DNA of 64,000 nt, from assembly GCF_963855985.1 (NCBI RefSeq), contig NC_087100.1, forward strand, positions 841,001 through 905,000. Reading direction: 5' to 3'. Position numbers and translations under genes: made by a program. The notes beneath the pieces are model-generated. The model was given only the letters and a program-made list of their open reading frames with translations. It was not told the DNA's origin and did no database searches. Below are positions 1-10,150 of the stretch, piece after piece (the stretch's first letter is position 1; each line of letters starts with the position of its first letter). This DNA is from Ostrinia nubilalis. Lineage: Eukaryota > Arthropoda > Insecta > Lepidoptera > Crambidae.

Positions 1-1315
1 AGTGATAAATTCTTAATAAATACAATTAAGTTTCTTACCTCAACTGTTTTATTTTAATTTAGTTAATGCGCGAAATTCATGGAACAGAATGGCGAAAATG
101 CGTACGGAAGTATGGGCGAAGTTCGGCGAAACGAACTGAACTGCGTGTGTGCTGATTCGATCAATTTCGCGCATAGTGTAACTGCGCTTACTGATAGTAG
201 ACAAAAACATCGCGATCAATCAAGACCTTGGTTAAAAAGTTAAAAACCTTTGAATGTTTGTGAAACTGGAGGAGAATGCCAAATGGCATTAAGTTCGCCT
301 TATATCCCTATACAAACTTATTAAATGTGCCTATTCTCCCTTTTCACTTTATGTCAGACAATCTAATAGACTGAAAATTATTAATTTAACTGCTTTTAAA
401 AATAAAAGTTTTCAGCAAATATCTAATCTAAACATTTTTTAAAAATCATGCAAACATGCTTTAATTTAACCAGTTCAAATAACAGCTTTAGGTACAGTCC
501 CAATTCCTAAACTAATTCTACTAGCAACATTACACACAACGCCTGCTTTGCATTGAGGGCAATGAATAAAATATTTGATGCAGCAACAACATAGAGTTTC
601 TAATGAATTCCACCAAGATGAGAAATTGAACTGAAATTTTGCTCACCATATAAGTCAGCTTGAATATTAAAACGCATTCCGAATGTGAAAATTAACACAT
701 TCGCGAATACACAGGTAGAGGCGGGCTTGCAATTAGATTTAAGAGCATTCTGTGATCCTGCTCAAGTCTGTTGGTATTTAACACAGGCCTTATTTGGTGT
801 TAATAAGGTGTACAGTTTCGTGTACGTTGGCGCTTTAAAGTTGGCGCGGCGAAAGTGGTGGTCGGTCCAAATTGGCAGATAAACAAAGCTTCTGTTTGCG
901 ACCACCTGAAGTTTGAAGCATAAATACCTGGCAGCTTTAATGGCACTCTGTTAGCAGAGCCTTATACTGCGCTCGGTAATTATTCTAGTATTAGGTAGCA
1001 GCCCGCTAATTGAGGAAGTAATTCTTGCTAATATAACGGAAGCCGAGATTCTCTGTTTGTTAAAATATCGGTTTGTTTTCTTAACTGTGAATGTTCTGCG
1101 CGTTAATCATAAATTATGGTGATGAGATCGTCGGGCTGGACGTAAATGTAGAGTTATTAATCATGAGCGAACTTATCTAAGACTAATATCGAGTCGAATT
1201 ATTAAGGTTTGTTAGGTAATTATCCTGGTTTGAAGGCCTTAACAGTTGGAATTAGAAAAGAAAAAAAGAAACAAATGCAGCCACTAAAACAAACAGTATA
1301 GTTCCAAAATACTGG
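1..1315. other. Unique AT-rich DNA, no gene seen
   Basis: I see no recognisable gene, tRNA or transposon end here. The open frame at 685-882 has no familiar motif and is chance-sized. Positions 900-1150 are less AT-rich and include CTAATTGAGG and TAATTATTC, so this part could be regulatory, but that is only an impression. Confidence 0.5.
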
Positions 1316-1450
1316 ACTGTCCTGTCGATGACATTGACAGTGGGGCGCCACCGTCAATACCGGATCGCTGGTTCAGATTTTAGCCATGTTGGAAACCATA
1401 TAGTTGAACGATGGTAGCGCCCCCCCTGTCATTGAGTTTGGTGGGACAGT
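1316..1450. mobile_element. 135-bp inverted-repeat MITE (ACTGTCC ends)
   Basis: The left end starts ACTGTCC and carries GACATTGACAGTGGGGCGCC. The right end reads the same way on the other strand, with GCGCCCCCCCTGTCATTGAG and then GGGACAGT. The imperfect inverted repeat is about 40 bp long and encloses some 50 bp with no coding capacity. This is the form of a non-autonomous DNA transposon. I could not see a convincing target-site duplication, so the superfamily is left open. Confidence 0.6.
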
Positions 1451-2203
1451 TCAGCGTGGGTCATCTATAGGATACGACCGTATGTAACCTAAGTATAAAA
1501 AGTAGTCGAACCTACTCTAAAATGATTCCAATATATTCTCGCTGGTGATACTTTGTGTCAATAGTCATATCTCATGGGTTTAAGGCTTCATTAATTCAAA
1601 TTCATACACGTCTAATTTCGGACCACTAAATGACATGGCCGCGCCCAGCCCGTCGCGAAAACCTTACGGTACCGCTGATTTATGTTATCTATAACCTATC
1701 TACTGTACCTACCCAGGTCACTGGTGGCTGGCACACGCTTGTTGTGACGGAGAACGTAAACTTGCACGTTAAGACCAATAATTAACTACTTACTACTTAC
1801 CCACCCATTTCTGACAGAGTGGATCACTCCCACTCTATCTATAGATGTCATAAAAGGCGACTAAGATCTCTCATCCTGGTCTGGTCAGTGCAGCGAGGGG
1901 AATGTAGGCCAAATCCTCCATCCTCCATGTCTCTGGTTAATTATACAGTACCGTCTTTACAATTCTGATATAGGACTTTTTAACAGGCACAATTTGTGAA
2001 TAAGACATAAGACTCTCTTCGAGTCAGTCGAGAAAAGAAGAAGAATCTTTTTCTTGTCTTGACAGAGAGTGGTCGTGGAGTGTAAATTGTTGTGGGCGGA
2101 TGTTGCTCTCTTTATGATGTCTCGCCATAATATTTCCCTGGCCGGGCCGTCTTTAACCTACTAGGGGCCCTGGGCATTTAAGAATTAAGGGGGGCCCTTA
2201 TAG
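1451..2203. other. Non-genic DNA with a possible decayed repeat
   Basis: No gene is visible. The part around 1805-1915 contains GATGTCATAAAAGGCGACTAA, which resembles a motif I know from interspersed lepidopteran repeats, but the similarity is short and the family is not certain. The rest appears unique. Confidence 0.35.
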
Positions 2204-2288
2204 AGGGTTGCCAGGTCCTAAAACACAAAAGCCGGACTCTGTGCTTCATTTGGCCGGACATTTTCCCCGAAAAGCCGGACATGTCAAA
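2204..2288 (+). repeat. Left half of the GGGTTGCCAGGTCC repeat
   Basis: This stretch matches the left end of the complete element at 26832-27099 almost base for base: AGGGTTGCCAGGTCC, then CACAAAAGCCGGACT and TGTGCTTCATTTGGCCGGAC. Similarity stops soon after AAAGCCGGACAT. The matching right end is absent, so this is a solo half left by deletion or truncation. Short open frames on both strands across 2178-2496 are by-products of the repeat. Confidence 0.7.
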
Positions 2289-3290
2289 GTTGGTTGAACC
2301 TATTAAAATTAAAACCAGGAAACAGGACTGTAGCAGAAGTGTAGACAAATTGTTTACGTGCACAGTAACATTCTACAGCGAAGATGCGCGCGTGGGCGGG
2401 CGACCTGTGACTCCTGCGCCGACAGTCGTCTCGCTCGCACCTGTCGCGTATGGAGTTGCACATATGATTGGCCAATGCTGCATAGGTCGCACTTAATGGG
2501 TTACTTAAATATCATTCTAATTATCATAATGTAGCATTTGTAATTTGAGATTTTAAGAGACGGTTTCTTAATTATTAAGTTTTAACATAATATCATCATT
2601 TCACTCCGTAAGCGTATACGTGGATGATTAAATGGTCCTGCATAAAGTGAACTTCAAAATTCATAACAGCAGACCGCCATTTGCTAGAAAGATCAGAACT
2701 TCTCGTCAGGATTTATTTAAACCGCATTTTATGCAAACGAAGTGCAGGGTCACTTATACCTACCTTCAAAAAGCTTGAAAGCCTACGGCCTATACTGCGA
2801 GCGATTTTTAAGCAAGAATAAGTTACCTTAGTTCATTTGAAAAAAAAAATCTACAGTAGATTTTATATTAACCACATCTTTCAGTGCAGGCAGAATAAGA
2901 TAGATGCGCAATGACATAAAACCTTCGGAAAATCTCACGACTATATTTTCTATGTAATCTGTGGAAAATTTTTGACGTCATTACGAATGAAGATGTTTGT
3001 GAAAATTGTGAGATGTCAGCCGCACTTTATAAATTAATTAATTTTTGTGAAGCATAAATATTGCTTTAATACATTTTGCTAAAAATAAATACATTTTGGC
3101 GTAACCCTCTTCACCTCATACATACGCTGAAGAAGTGATTTTCCATCCAACAAGAAGTGTTTTCTGAGGGAGTTGTGTGAACTTTTTTATCGTGAATTTC
3201 AAAGGTTTGTGAAGTTATTTTGATCATTCCAAGTAGTTTTATAGGACTGTTTAAAACATTTACATTATTAACATTATTTTATTGTTATAG
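2289..3290. other. Unique DNA upstream of a candidate exon
   Basis: No transposon ends or recognisable proteins were found. If 3291-3515 is instead the end of a first exon, its promoter would lie here, in the 3050-3200 area. I see no clear TATA box or other decisive core-promoter element. Confidence 0.3.
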
Positions 3291-3515
3291 ACGATCGGAG
3301 TTATGGGACAGTGAGTGTGAACCTCGTGTGATGGGTGGAGCTTTAGACTTTGGATTGATCATGAAGTGGATTTTTCTTTGTGCAAACGTTTTTACTAGAG
3401 AAGACCTGGCGTGATTGCGTCGTAATACTTATTACAGTTAATAAAGTGCGCTGTTGACACGAAATAAGAAGTTGTGATCGGTTGAACACACGGCGAACTT
3501 GCTGCGGTTCATCAG
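3291..3515 (+). other. Candidate 5' untranslated exon
   Basis: The segment is preceded by TTTATTGTTATAG, a plausible acceptor, and ends ATCAG followed by GTACGT, a near-ideal donor. It lacks a long reading frame: the frame open from 3220 stops at 3414, and no ATG lies between 3415 and the donor. That fits a non-coding leader exon with small upstream frames. The next strong exon-like signal on this strand is at 35223. Alternatively the real first exon starts further upstream and only the donor is genuine, or both signals are chance. Confidence 0.3.
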
Positions 3516-3708
3516 GTACGTGCATTTAAATATTGCTAGCTAGAAGATGAAAACTATAGGTAGTCAAAGGTAAGTTTAAACTTGTAGATAAGTAAGTTGT
3601 AAGTCTCTTCGACTCACATTTGATTTTTTTTAAATTTCTGAAGCTTTTCTTAAAAGCTTCTGTGTATAAACTTTTTACAGCTTTTTTGTGAAATTATTTT
3701 TTTTTTTA

Positions 3709-4030
3709 TCAACAACGAGGAAGCTCTTGGCCTGTATCTCACCTGATGGTAAGTGATGATCAGGCCGAAGGTGGAAGCGAGCTTCACCCGGAATCCTCAA
3801 CCACAGAGGAACTGGCTATCTTACCTCTAACTGCCGGAACACAACAATGCTGTTAACATTGTTGTTATGGCGACAGACTTAGGTAAGATGGTGGTAGCTA
3901 GCCAGGCGGACTTAGAACAAGCCCTACCACCAACCAAACCGAACAGAAAAATCTGCCCCCACTGGGAATCGAACCCGGGACCTCTGCGTCTGAAGCAGGT
4001 GGTCTCACCACTAGATCACAGAGGCGGTTA
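3709..4030 (-). mobile_element. tRNA-derived SINE, nearly full length
   Basis: Read on the minus strand this is a tRNA-like head, an unrelated body of about 250 bp, and a tail that ends TTGATAAAAAAAAAAA (plus-strand T-run at 3697-3708). The 3' section, with CCTGATCATCACTTACCATC and GCCAAGAGCTTCCT, recurs at 35575-35630 and at the end of the window, so it belongs to a family. SINEs have no protein and move with the enzymes of a partner LINE. The apparent proteins on both strands between 3867 and 4149 are translations of this repeat and not genes. Confidence 0.8.
3955..4025 (-). promoter_or_regulatory. tRNA-like head with internal Pol III A and B boxes
   Basis: On the minus strand the B box is GGGTTCGATTCCC (3964-3976), a perfect match to the consensus, and the A box lies in TGATCTAGTGG (4008-4018). 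The first seven bases, GCCTCTG, pair with the last seven, TGGGGGC, if G-U pairs are allowed. An anticodon-like loop TTCAGAC sits between CTGC and GCAG. The cloverleaf is well kept, but it is joined to a SINE body and tail, so it is the internal promoter of the SINE and not a tRNA gene. Confidence 0.75.
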
Positions 4031-5135
4031 CTTGCCCAATAGCCCATGCGATAGACATGGCTGATTTTTGAAAGATAATTCGCGTTCAACACAAAGAAAC
4101 GTTGGTAACAACGTGTCAGACAGAACAGACAATAAAATCTCGTCAACAAGATTGCAAAAACTAATTTCGTGACTTAAATATTACCTTTAAGGCCGTGTAA
4201 ATGCAGTATTAAGCCAACGGTACCGTGATTATCTTCCTAACATAAATCAGACTAAATTAAATTGTAAAACTAGACAGCGTTAACCGTTCACATCGCCGTC
4301 TAATCCAGAAGCACTTTTCTCCACACTTGCTAACTAGCTGCCATTACCCGACCACGGGAGTTAGCCGATATGTTTATCGGGTAATAGATGAAAATTGCAG
4401 CCTAATTGAGGGGCATTAGGTAAACACACGCGCACACCCATCTTCATTACGGCGCTGACGCGCGCCTCACAGGCTACCGCGCGTCAAGTGGTTACAGTAA
4501 AGCTGAGGGCACACCACATAACGTCTCGGTAGCTTAATATTATAGGCGTCTACATAGTATTTTAGGTATTGACTTAAATAAAAGGAAAAGCCTCTTATAC
4601 AACTTACGCTGCTTCTTCTCAGCACTAGCCCATTTACTGTCCCAAAACAGTGATAGGGCTAAATGAGCTTTTTAAAAGCATATTTCCAAAATAAATGAAT
4701 TAGAATTTAATGTAGTTGCAAATTGTCCAGCCTCTTTCTAGACATAATTCGTGTTTGTGAAAAATTCAAATTCGCGATCGCTTCACGGAGCGAATTTGGT
4801 AACGTACAAAAAGAAAACTGATCGAAGCTATTTCTGAATGAAATTACATAGGACTTGCTTTTACTTACGGCGGTTAACTGAAAATTTTTATATTGGTCCT
4901 TCAGAAAGCAGAGAATTCAAAGCTACTCTCATCTTGGGTTGTATTAAGTCAGCAAAAGCTTTGCTTGTCGTGTAACTACATCCTTATGCTTATCACCACT
5001 TACAAGAAGGGTTGACGTGGTTGTAATGAACTTGTGTATGATCAAAGAAACCGTAACTATATGATTAAAAGATGGTTCGTATATAACTTCTATATGATTA
5101 AAATTATTACTTAATTTTGTTATTCATTCGTTGAT

Positions 5136-5145
<10 letters not shown>
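4031..5145. other. Unique DNA, one GC-richer block
   Basis: No gene or transposon is visible. The block 4310-4560 is less AT-rich than its surroundings and contains GTTTATCGGGTAAT, CCTAATTGAGG and AGGTAAACA, which look like homeodomain and forkhead sites. It is a weak candidate for conserved regulatory DNA. Confidence 0.35.
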
Positions 5146-5169
<24 letters not shown>

Positions 5170-5175
5170 AAGATA
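5146..5175 (+). repeat. (GAAA)n microsatellite
   Basis: About six tandem GAAA units with a GATA variant at the end. It directly abuts the probable LINE end that follows, so it may have grown from that element's simple-sequence tail. Confidence 0.85.
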
Positions 5176-5435
5176 CATTTATTACAATGGACATCACACA
5201 AATTCAGGCAATTACTTAAACATGACAGTGGCACATAATAATCAAAGAAGAAAAAAAAATGATTGATGAGATAATTGCAATACATACTATAAGCATATAT
5301 TCACCAATAAAAAAATTCAAATATACCTAGATTACCAATTATTTGTATAAACTTCGGATTATGGTCTCCTCTCTCTTGAGTCTGAGTAATATTACTGCTA
5401 AACATACTTAGTTGAATTGCATTAGGTATTTGAAA
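5176..5435 (-). mobile_element. Possible LINE 3' end
   Basis: On the minus strand the sequence runs toward TGTCCATTGTAATAAATG and then a TATCTTTC-type simple tail. A polyadenylation-like AATAAA just before a simple repeat is usual for lepidopteran LINE ends. No reverse-transcriptase reading frame remains, and the upstream limit is not visible. Confidence 0.35.
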
Positions 5436-5439
5436 ATTG

Positions 5440-5886
5440 TCAAACTGTAATTTTGTAATCCAATGATATAGAGGTGTCATTCAACATACAATTGTAGGCA
5501 ATCTTGTGAAGTCTGATCGCTAATAAAACGAAGAAACGACTCGAAAAGATCTCACACGATCCAACTCGTCCATTGTAACACTCGATAATCAAGCACATCT
5601 TGTCATCTTTTGTAATAAATTGGTCATCGTAGCGGTATTCCGCCGGTTTAGTAGATGCCATAATAAAGTTATTGTGAGCACTCCCAGATGTGTGGGAAAC
5701 ACAAACAGACTCGTGGGTGCTAATATGAAATAAATTGAGCTTCAATAAAATGCAGAGATCCGATGCTGCGGACATTTTTGTTTCATTAAACACCCGAGCT
5801 CGTCCCGGATCTGTCCAGCACCAACATTCATAATAATTAGAAGTATTGGTGGAAGTATCAATTAATGTAAGGGACATTTTGGCCAA
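5440..5886 (-). other. Unrecognised 148-codon open frame
   Basis: This is the longest open frame in the window. Its first codons (MAKMSLTL) lie inside the terminal repeat of the mini-element at 5862-5982, so that start cannot be an old gene start. The middle is rich in Cys and His, but I cannot match it to a family. I see no signal peptide, membrane segment or zinc-finger spacing that I would trust. In DNA of this composition one frame of this length by chance is not surprising. It could also be a remnant of a transposon protein. Confidence 0.2.
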
Positions 5887-5982
5887 AATGAGTTATATAT
5901 ACCAACGCATTCAGAATTTTCAGCTCTATCGATTGGTATACTTGAAATATTGATATCTTTAAAAAAATGTCCCTTACCTTAA
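5862..5982. mobile_element. TTAA-flanked mini-element with GTAAGGGACA ends
   Basis: TTAA (5862-5865) is followed by TGTAAGGGACA. At the other side TGTCCCTTACC is followed by TTAA (5979-5982). A TTAA duplication with short inverted ends fits a piggyBac-type non-autonomous element. There is no coding capacity. A second copy lies at 8041-8245. Confidence 0.55.
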
Positions 5983-6192
5983 ACATATTTAGTCGTCTGA
6001 ATACGACTTTTGGGGAAATAAATGATTTAAAGGACGTAAATTCCTTTTAATAATACAATTCAGCCCTTACCCTAAACTGTTGGTTTTAACTTTTGAATTC
6101 ATTGAACCTTACTTCATTTTAAACTTTTTGATTTATCATAATTAGGCCCTTACGTTAATATGCATATAGGATATCAATTACTTTTTTTGGTG

Positions 6193-6292
6193 GTGATATG
6201 CATTTAATGCCTCCCACTCCTACTACACTTATGAACACTAAGTTGTCTTGTCTCTATCTTTTTTCTGTTCATTTTTACGCAGTTGGGTTTTT
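6193..6292 (+). repeat. Arm A of a palindromic repeat
   Basis: The sequence with ACTAAGTTGTCTTG, CTCTATCTTTTT and TTTTTACGCAGTTGGG returns in inverted orientation at 7697-7790 (arm B), on the far side of the LINE, and again in direct orientation at 7797-7868 (arm C). It is a non-coding repeat, probably part of a fold-back or MITE-like element split by the LINE. Confidence 0.6.
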
Positions 6293-7694
6293 GACCGAGG
6301 GGCTGAAGGCTCTTCAGAAGCTGTTCAATTCCGTCATCCTCGAAGGAAAAACGCCTACGGTATGGCACAGAAGTGTGGTGATACTCTTCTTCAAAAAAGG
6401 CGACAAAACCTTGTTGAAGAATTATAGACCCGTCTCACTTCTGAGCCATGTCTACAAGCTGTTTTCGAGAGTCATTACGAATCGTCTCGCTCGTAAGCTC
6501 GATGACTTTCAGCCTCTCAAACAAGCCGGTTTCCGAAAAGGCTTTAGTACACCACATACATACGCCACGGCAGATTATACAGAAGACCGAGGAGTATAGT
6601 CAGTCACTTTGCCAGGCGTTTGTGGACTATGAGAAAGCTTCGATCGAGACCTGGGCAGTACCTACTACAGTTTCTCCAACGGTGTCAAATTGACTATATC
6701 GATACATCGAAGTGTTGAAAGGCTTGTAAGAAAACGCCACAATGTCGTTCCGTCTTCAGGATCAAGACTCGAAACCAGTTGCAGCAGCAGACAGGGGGAA
6801 CTGAAAACTCCGAAACTGTTCACCACCTGGAGAACTGCTTCTGGACTGGAACGGATTCGGCATAAATATCAACGGTGAGTAAATAACCCACCTTCGATTC
6901 GCACTCTAAAGGTTGGATACTCTACACTCGGCAGTTGTTGACAATTATATATACCTAGTACAAACAGTCCAGTTAGGCTGGTTATAGTGTCACGCGGACT
7001 GTCCAGTGCGGATCCGCTCCACACAGCCGATCTGTAAACTTCGAGGAAGCGTTTTAGAGTAATGCGGTCCGCAGGAATCGCTCGCTCCCTAGCAGTTCAT
7101 ACAGATTGGCTGTGCGGAGCGATCCGCACTGACGGTCCGCGTGACACTAAAACCAGCCTTAGGTAGGTCCAACTTCGAGGAAGAGGTCAATCGTCGAATC
7201 CAACTCGGCTGGCAACGTTCAGGAAGCTTCGTGATATTCTCACGTCTGAAATATCGCACTGTCTCAAGACAAAAGTCTTTGATAACTTATGGATCTGAGA
7301 CGTGGTCGCTTACTGTGGGCCTCATAAGAAGACTCAAGGTCAAAGGCGATGGAGCGTGCTATGCTCGTAGTGATTGAACCAGAAATGACGTGATCCGCAG
7401 GAGAACCAAAGTGACTGACATAGTCCGCAGAATCGCTAAAATCAAGTGGCAGTGAGTGGAGCTCGTAGCTTGCAAAGCTGATGGCCGCTGGGGCAGAAAA
7501 ATTCTTGAGTGGCGATCACGAGCTGGAAGACGTAATGTGCTGCAGACCTCCACTAGGTCGACCGACGATCTGGTGAAGGTTGTAGGAGGTGCCTGGATGC
7601 GGGCGGCGCAGGACCGGTTGTTGTGGAAATCCTTGGGGGAAGACCTTTGTCCAGCAGTGGACGTCATTCGGCTAAAGCGAACGAACGATGATTA
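6293..7694 (+). pseudogene. RTE-type LINE reverse transcriptase, broken
   Basis: Successive frames give recognisable pieces of the ORF2 protein of lepidopteran RTE LINEs. These include the RT block with FFKKGDKT and NYRPVSLLSHVYKLFSR (about 6390-6480), then after a frameshift the FVDYEKA motif that holds a catalytic Asp (about 6615-6640). The thumb and C-terminal parts follow, with GRSNFEEEVNRRIQLGW, TYGSETWSLT, GRWGRKILEW and AAQDRLLWKSLGED. The endonuclease domain at the N terminus is missing, which is usual for 5'-truncated copies. Frameshifts, stop codons and a MITE at 6976-7158 break the frame. The end has the GCGAACGAACG-type tail. It encodes no working enzyme. Confidence 0.88.
6976..7158. 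mobile_element. MITE inside the RTE LINE (TTA target site)
   Basis: The ends are inverted repeats. The left has GGCTGG, TAGTGTCACGCGGACTGTC and AGTGCGGAT; the right is the reverse complement with few changes. TTA occurs just before (6973-6975) and just after (7159-7161), as expected for PIF/Harbinger-type 3-bp TWA duplication. Taking the element and one TTA away rejoins the LINE frame as QTVQL|GRSNF, which fits the RTE protein, so insertion into the LINE is well supported. Confidence 0.8.
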
Positions 7695-7696
7695 AA

Positions 7697-7868
7697 AAAA
7701 AACCTAACTGCGTAAAAATGATCAGAAAAAGATAGAAACAAGACAACTTGTTCACAAATGCAGACGTACGCATCATCAGTGACTAAATGTTTTGTTGGTG
7801 ATGTGTATTTGATGCCTCCAACTGCATTTGTGAACACTAAGTTGTCTTGTTTCTATCTCTTCTCTTCG
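7697..7868. repeat. Inverted pair: arms B and C of the palindromic repeat
   Basis: Arm B (7697-7790) is arm A in inverted orientation. Arm C (7797-7868) faces it, so GACAACTTGTTCACAAATGC and its complement form a large hairpin around 7790. There is no coding capacity. The repeat may be a MITE with long arms. Confidence 0.55.
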
Positions 7869-7967
7869 TTTTGTTAATGAAAACTCGAATGCAACCTCTA
7901 CTTACATCAGGTTTCAATGTTAAAATTGTCAAGTTACAATAATATTACTGTCGTATTTATTCTTAAA

Positions 7968-8025
7968 TGTACCTTACAACATACATGACATTCCATACTG
8001 TGAAATTTCAACATTGTAAGGTACA
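7968..8025. repeat. Small inverted repeat TGTACCTTACAA
   Basis: TGTACCTTACAA at 7968-7979 is mirrored perfectly by TTGTAAGGTACA at 8014-8025, with 34 bp between. The arms differ from the TGTAAGGGACA ends of the neighbouring mini-element by only one base over their core, so it may be a very short relative. Confidence 0.4.
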
Positions 8026-8040
8026 GTCAAGCTCGTTTCT

Positions 8041-8245
8041 TTAATGTAAGGGACATGCTATCTTTTAAACTACCCATTTTTCAAAAATTTGGCGTTTATA
8101 TTATGAAAGAACAGAAAATTCTAAGAAACTTTGCCATAGAAACTGTTTAAATCGTAACATCACATAAAAAGATATTGAGGTATAAAGAAAAAAAAAAATC
8201 GTTTTTTGGCTCTCCTGAAAAGTCGTGTTTTGTCCCTTACAGTAA
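8041..8245. mobile_element. Second GTAAGGGACA mini-element
   Basis: TTAA then TGTAAGGGACA opens the element, and TGTCCCTTACA closes it, followed by GTAA where TTAA would be expected. It is longer than the copy at 5862-5982 and also non-coding. The right target site has probably mutated. Confidence 0.45.
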
Positions 8246-8933
8246 TTGATATTTCCACCATATATTCATCGGATCCTGATAGTTTCGTTAGTTGTCACGC
8301 CATCTAACAAAATATAAATGTTGCTATCTGGCTACCATGGCTCTAACTGCCAGATATTATGTTCTGAATACGCTATGAAACAGCAGGTTGTATTCTTCCT
8401 CAGTTTTAAATAATCTTGCAAATACACCACGTCCACACGGCGAAATATCCGTACTAGGTTTTCCGAGAAAAATATCAGCAACATTGGTGGCGACTCTATC
8501 ACATAAACTGGCGCTTTACAGTTTCTTGAAGCTAGTATAATCAGTCAGCTGTCAGTTTGGTGGTATCACTACATAGAGATACTTCTTCCTCAGTCCACTA
8601 GAAACTATAATAAAATTCTACTATATGACCGGAGCATTGTATCGTGACAGGTTTTAATTAGGCATAGGTGTAGAGGATTGTATTACGAAACGAGCAATTC
8701 AATAAAATACCTGGTTATTTTGATAACGGTATATGACTTTGTCTCAGCGACGTGTTTGATGACCGGCCACGATGACATAACACAACTATGTTCAGAAGGA
8801 TAACTCATTATATCATATAATCCTAGGATTATACATAGCTGCAATCGTGAAATGCAAGTAAACCGTGATCATCGGTAGTGAAAGATAATACTGGTCCAAG
8901 TTATTAACTTTGATAAAATACGTGCAAGTCATT
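8246..8933. other. Unique DNA, nothing recognised
   Basis: I see no open frame of note, transposon end or RNA gene here. Confidence 0.4.
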
Positions 8934-8941
8934 CTCTAGAG

Positions 8942-9129
8942 CAGGAGTGGCCAACCGGTCGATCGCGACTATTAGTCCAGTCAATCGTGGCAAAGCAAAA
9001 AATACTACATTATTGTGTACTAAACTATGCTGTTTCATTTAAGATTTCAAGAAGTATGTAAGTGGTAGATCGCCCAGGGTTTCGTTAGTAAACAGAAGAT
9101 CTTATGTCTAATCAAGTTGGCCACCCCTG
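8942..9129. mobile_element. hAT-type MITE with 8-bp target duplication
   Basis: The ends are CAGGAGTGGCCAAC and GTTGGCCACCCCTG, close to the CAGGGGTGGCCAAC ends of many hAT elements. They are flanked on both sides by CTCTAGAG (8934-8941 and 9130-9137), an exact 8-bp target-site duplication as expected for hAT. The interior is non-coding, so it would have moved with a transposase supplied elsewhere. Confidence 0.9.
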
Positions 9130-9137
9130 CTCTAGAG

Positions 9138-9877
9138 TCTAGAAGTACTAAATAAATCATGGTATCATCATATCTAATCCGTGTTTTTTGCTACAGAAGA
9201 GCTATCTTAGAGAATAGAGAGAAGAGATGTAAAGTTTTAGCGTTTAGTAGGTTGTCTGGTAACGGTGAATAAAGTTGATAAATTAGAAATGCATTATTAC
9301 ACGTGGACAGAGTGGACTTCATTACATGTATGGCTCTCTCATAATCATCCCAGGCATCTTTTAATCGGCTTGTTATCCCAAATGAACAAATAGGGTCTAC
9401 TCTTTCTATTTACGTTGTAGTTATAACGCACGCCCACTACACCACGACACTATTAACACAATAAATTATCCCACAATACGACCCTAGAGACAAAAACAAC
9501 AATGGCTCATACACTCATACCTCGAGTGTCACTTGGGAGACAACCATTCCTACTATTAGAGGACAAGACTCAGATAGGTATTGTTATTTTTGGGGTTCGC
9601 AAACATTCACGTAATGTAAAACGACAGGCGGATGCTGGAAATTTTTGAGTTGAAGTCGCATTTCGAAAAGCTTAACTTAAGAAAACTTACCACCATGTTC
9701 TTCTAACATTAATAAAAGAAGGCAGAAGACCATTTTTAATCTCATTGTCATTGACTTATAGTGTCTGTATTTGTCTTATCATTTAAAGATGACTGACCAG
9801 ATTTTTTTAGTGAAAATTATTAGATAGAAGCAGTAGAATTACTTAGACAATATCCTACTTCTGCGTTCTTTATCAAC
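9138..9877. other. Unique DNA, nothing recognised
   Basis: No gene or mobile-element boundary could be supported here. Confidence 0.4.
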
Positions 9878-9990
9878 CATCATCATCATTATTTGAGCGA
9901 AAGGACGTCCACAGCTGAAAGGTTTTCCACAAAGACCGGTCCCATTACCAGCATCCATGTGCTTCTCGCGATCTTTACCAGATTTTTTAA
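9878..9990 (-). mobile_element. RTE LINE 3' end, diverged
   Basis: On the plus strand it runs CATCATCATCATT, GAAAGGACGTCCACAGCTGA and then TTTACCAGA, the reverse of the C-terminal codons and ATGATGATG tail of the RTE family. It is more diverged than the other copies, and I found no target-site duplication. Confidence 0.65.
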
Positions 9991-10015
9991 CAATACTCAG
10001 AATAAAGGTAATGTC

Positions 10016-10150
10016 CTGGTTCAAGCATTATTGTGGGCACCGTACTGATAATGTCCAGTCATCGAGTCTGGGAATCGCACTTATTACTCGTGATCTTGAG
10101 CGGCTCTCCGTCTGAAACAGTGCAATGTGTCGAATCAGCCACTCAGCTAT
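10016..10150 (-). mobile_element. Decayed tRNA-derived SINE head
   Basis: On the minus strand TAGCTGAGTGG is a perfect A box. About 60 bases on, GTGCGATTCCCAGACTC resembles a worn B box and the sequence that follows it in lepidopteran SINEs. It differs from the SINE at 3709-4030, so it would be a second family. The limits are approximate. Confidence 0.4.

Noticed and set aside
3955..4025. A functional tRNA gene
   Set aside because: The cloverleaf is joined to a SINE body and an A-rich tail, and the family recurs, so it is a SINE head.
3867..4149. Open frames on both strands (65 and 83 codons)
   Set aside because: They are translations of the tRNA-derived SINE; the typical SINE wording continues across stops and into the Pol III boxes.
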